Assembly (NCBI RefSeq): GCF_042492175.1
Contig: NZ_CP170453.1
Coordinates: forward strand, 2,170,001 to 2,234,000
Reading direction: 5' to 3'
Length of the DNA stretch: 64,000 bases
DNA from: CAJXSN01 sp947492235
GTDB lineage: Bacteria > Pseudomonadota > Alphaproteobacteria > Sphingomonadales > Sphingomonadaceae
A program made the position numbers and the translations under genes. Shown here piece after piece: positions 61,028-64,000 of this stretch. Positions within the stretch are counted from its first letter, which is position 1, and every line of letters begins with the position of its first letter. The notes under the pieces were generated by a model. That model made no database searches. It was not told the origin of the DNA and saw only the letters and a program-made list of their open reading frames with translations.

Positions 61028-61998
61028 AGCAGCGCGTCCTCGCTGGCGTAATCGAACATATCCCACGGGTAAGCGGCAAGCTGCGGGAAAGCGTGTTCCC
61101 ACCCCTTCACTGGCACGGTGCGGAGCCAATCGACTGCCGGACCCGCGCTCTCGTGATAGAGTTTGGCCCCGGCGAATCCCGCGCGTATGGCCTTTTCTGC
61201 CGAGACTACGAACGGAGCCGGAATCGACCAAGGCGTCCGGCCGACCTGATGCGCGGGGTAGTTGTCCATCCCGACCAGCTCGGTGCTGGCTTCGATGCGT
61301 GCCATGACCATCTCGCCGATGTCGCGCACGCTGGGCGCAACGGTATCGGAGAGGTTGTAAACGCCGCCCAGCGCATGGGCGGCAGCGTGCACCGCGAAAG
61401 CCCCGATTGTTGCGGCAGCGGTCGTCTGGAAACGGCTCTCCCCGTTCAGCGCTAGCGGAATGCGCAGGCGTCCGTCGAGTAGGCGTTTGACGAACCACCA
61501 TTCACGCGGATGGCGGCTGTGAGGGCCGTGGATCGCGCAGGGCCGCACTATAGTCGCGCGTTCCGAAAAGTTCCGGATAGCCTGTTGCTCCATGCGGATC
61601 TTGCGGGTGGAATAGGTCTCCGGTCCCGGCGCAACCGTGGCCTGCTCTTCGTCCATCCCGACAGGCAAATCCGGGAAGCCATTCTGCGCCGCTTCGTCGA
61701 GCGTTCGCCCGTTCGCGTCACGGTACACAGAGGCCGAAGAGACGACGATCAATCGGCCGACTTTCGCCGGATCGTAGCGCGCGGCGTCGTCGGCATCGAA
61801 GGCTAGCGTATCGACCACGCAATCGGCAGCGGGCGCCGACATTTCGCCGAGCTGGTAGGGCTCGAACGACAGCGCACCCTTCAACCAGCGCGGGCGGGTT
61901 CGCGCGTAGACGATGACTTGCCAACCGGCGGTGGCGAAGGCGGTTGCGGCAGCAAAGCCGATCTGCCCCGCACCAATTATCGCCGCGCTGCCTGTCAT
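61024..61998 (-). CDS. NAD-dependent epimerase/dehydratase family protein
   Basis: This 324-aa extended SDR has IIGAGQIGFAAATAFATAGW (GxGxxG) at residues 7-26, VVSSASVY with the catalytic Ser region, and YSTRK as the Tyr-x-x-x-Lys pair. The substrate is unknown. It lies 5 bp after lpdA in the same direction, so it is probably read from the same message. Confidence 0.88.
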   Translation of the reverse strand: MTGSAAIIGAGQIGFAAATAFATAGWQVIVYARTRPRWLKGALSFEPYQLGEMSAPAADCVVDTLAFDADDAARYDPAKVGRLIVVSSASVYRDANGRTLDEAAQNGFPDLPVGMDEEQATVAPGPETYSTRKIRMEQQAIRNFSERATIVRPCAIHGPHSRHPREWWFVKRLLDGRLRIPLALNGESRFQTTAAATIGAFAVHAAAHALGGVYNLSDTVAPSVRDIGEMVMARIEASTELVGMDNYPAHQVGRTPWSIPAPFVVSAEKAIRAGFAGAKLYHESAGPAVDWLRTVPVKGWEHAFPQLAAYPWDMFDYASEDALL

Positions 61999-62003
61999 TG
62001 CTA

Positions 62004-63410
<1,407 letters not shown>

Positions 63411-63432
63411 TTTCAACTCCGTGGCGCGCGTG

Positions 63433-63502
63433 CTTCGACAGGCTCAGCACGAACGGACTGGGTATATCAGTCAATGCCCCGTTCGTCCTGAGCCTGTCGA
63501 AG
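63433..63502. repeat. Inverted pair of 24-bp dispersed repeats
   Basis: CTTCGACAGGCTCAGCACGA (arm 63433-63456) and its reverse complement at 63479-63502 match in 23 of 24 positions and flank 22 bp. The same unit occurs once at 30152-30175. They sit between sucB and lpdA and would form a hairpin in that message. Confidence 0.85.
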
Positions 63503-63522
63503 GACGCGCGCGGGGTTTGCAA

Positions 63523-64000
63523 TTACAAATCGATCAGCATCCGGGTGGGATCCTCGATCGCTTCCTTAATGATCTTGAGCGCCGTCACGGCTTCGCGCCC
63601 GTCGATCAGGCGATGATCGTAGCTGAGCGCCAGATACATCATCGGACGGATCACGATCTCGCCGTTCACGACAACCGGGCGGTCCTCGATCCGGTGCAAG
63701 CCCAGCACGGCGCTTTGCGGCGGGTTGATGATCGGGGTGCTCATCAGCGAGCCGAACACGCCGCCATTCGAAATGGTGAAGGTGCCGCCCTTCATGTCGT
63801 CCATCGTCAGCGTGCCTTCGCGGGCGCGGCTGCCGAAATCGGCGATGTCTTTCTCGATTCTTGCAAAGCCCTTGGCCTGCGCATCGCGGATCACCGGCAC
63901 GACCAGGCCGTTGGGCGCGCTGACCGCGACCGAGATGTCGACATAGTCGTGATAAACGATCTCGTCCCCGTCGATATAGGCGTTGGCAGCGGGCACGTCC
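63523..64000 (-). CDS. sucB: Dihydrolipoyllysine succinyltransferase (OGDH E2), C-terminal part
   Basis: The last 158 codons are visible; the start is beyond the window edge. The catalytic-domain end is clear: DISVAVSAPNGLVVPVIRDA, GTFTISNGGVFGSLMSTPII with NPPQSAVLG, and the active-site His in SYDHRLIDGREAV. The GGVFGSLMSTPIINPPQ stretch is typical of succinyl- rather than acetyl-transferases. With lpdA downstream it forms the 2-oxoglutarate dehydrogenase part of the TCA cycle. Confidence 0.93.
   Translation of the reverse strand, partial: DVPAANAYIDGDEIVYHDYVDISVAVSAPNGLVVPVIRDAQAKGFARIEKDIADFGSRAREGTLTMDDMKGGTFTISNGGVFGSLMSTPIINPPQSAVLGLHRIEDRPVVVNGEIVIRPMMYLALSYDHRLIDGREAVTALKIIKEAIEDPTRMLIDL

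Overview
The window is a 64 kb piece of a GC-rich alphaproteobacterial chromosome. Protein sequences, DUF families and ribosomal gene order point to Sphingomonadales, most likely Erythrobacteraceae. Indicators include a DUF6628 protein, MetZ-type methionine synthesis, the str–S10–spc–alpha ribosomal superoperon, short UbiK and RecO proteins, and several signal-peptide peptidases typical of this order. No tRNA, rRNA gene, CRISPR array, transposase or phage gene was seen.

Layout. 1–5904: pirin/LysR divergent pair, then a minus-strand operon ilvE – small exported protein – trhO – GST, and a gene-poor stretch with a dispersed repeat and a micro-ORF that has a 16S-tail-complementary ribosome-binding site. 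5940–9399: tlyA, tspO, ubiK, recO, leuB on the plus strand. 9551–13857: a polyprenyl-phosphate-type glycosyltransferase (GT2+GtrA) facing a GT39 mannosyltransferase-like protein, a TetR/membrane-protein divergent pair with two operator palindromes, and two tandem small membrane proteins. 13983–19893: metZ, DUF6628 with an upstream Fur-like box, a DsbA-family protein, glutamate dehydrogenase and an exported S9 peptidase. 19946–26710: apaG, a DUF2868/DUF3482 membrane-protein/GTPase pair, an anchored DUF1963 protein, and a LysR–GNAT pair.

26941–29786 is a clearly A/T-richer two-gene island: a NACHT-like P-loop ATPase (740 aa) overlapping a NYN/PIN-like nuclease (217 aa). It sits between a dispersed repeat and the start of the ribosomal cluster. 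This is the best candidate in the window for an undescribed system, most plausibly a two-gene anti-phage or self-limiting nuclease module.

30252–51510 is the ribosomal superoperon: rpsL, rpsG, fusA, tuf, then rpsJ through rplQ. An extra small gene lies between rpmD and rplO, and adk plus an exported SRPBCC protein lie between secY and rpsM. Oddities here are Arg at S12 position 88, a 28-bp perfect inverted repeat between rpsL and rpsG, a terminator-like leader before rpsJ, and a roughly 105-residue disordered RGG-rich N-terminus on S5.

51613–64000: a serine hydrolase, an exported prolyl oligopeptidase and two paralogous exported Cys-containing proteins on the plus strand. A long minus-strand run then leads from the 2-oxoglutarate dehydrogenase E2 (partial at the window edge) through lpdA, an epimerase, a membrane protein, a VOC protein, an amidase, a PepSY-type membrane protein and a TRIC-type channel. 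Stop/start overlaps and very short gaps suggest much of this run is co-transcribed.
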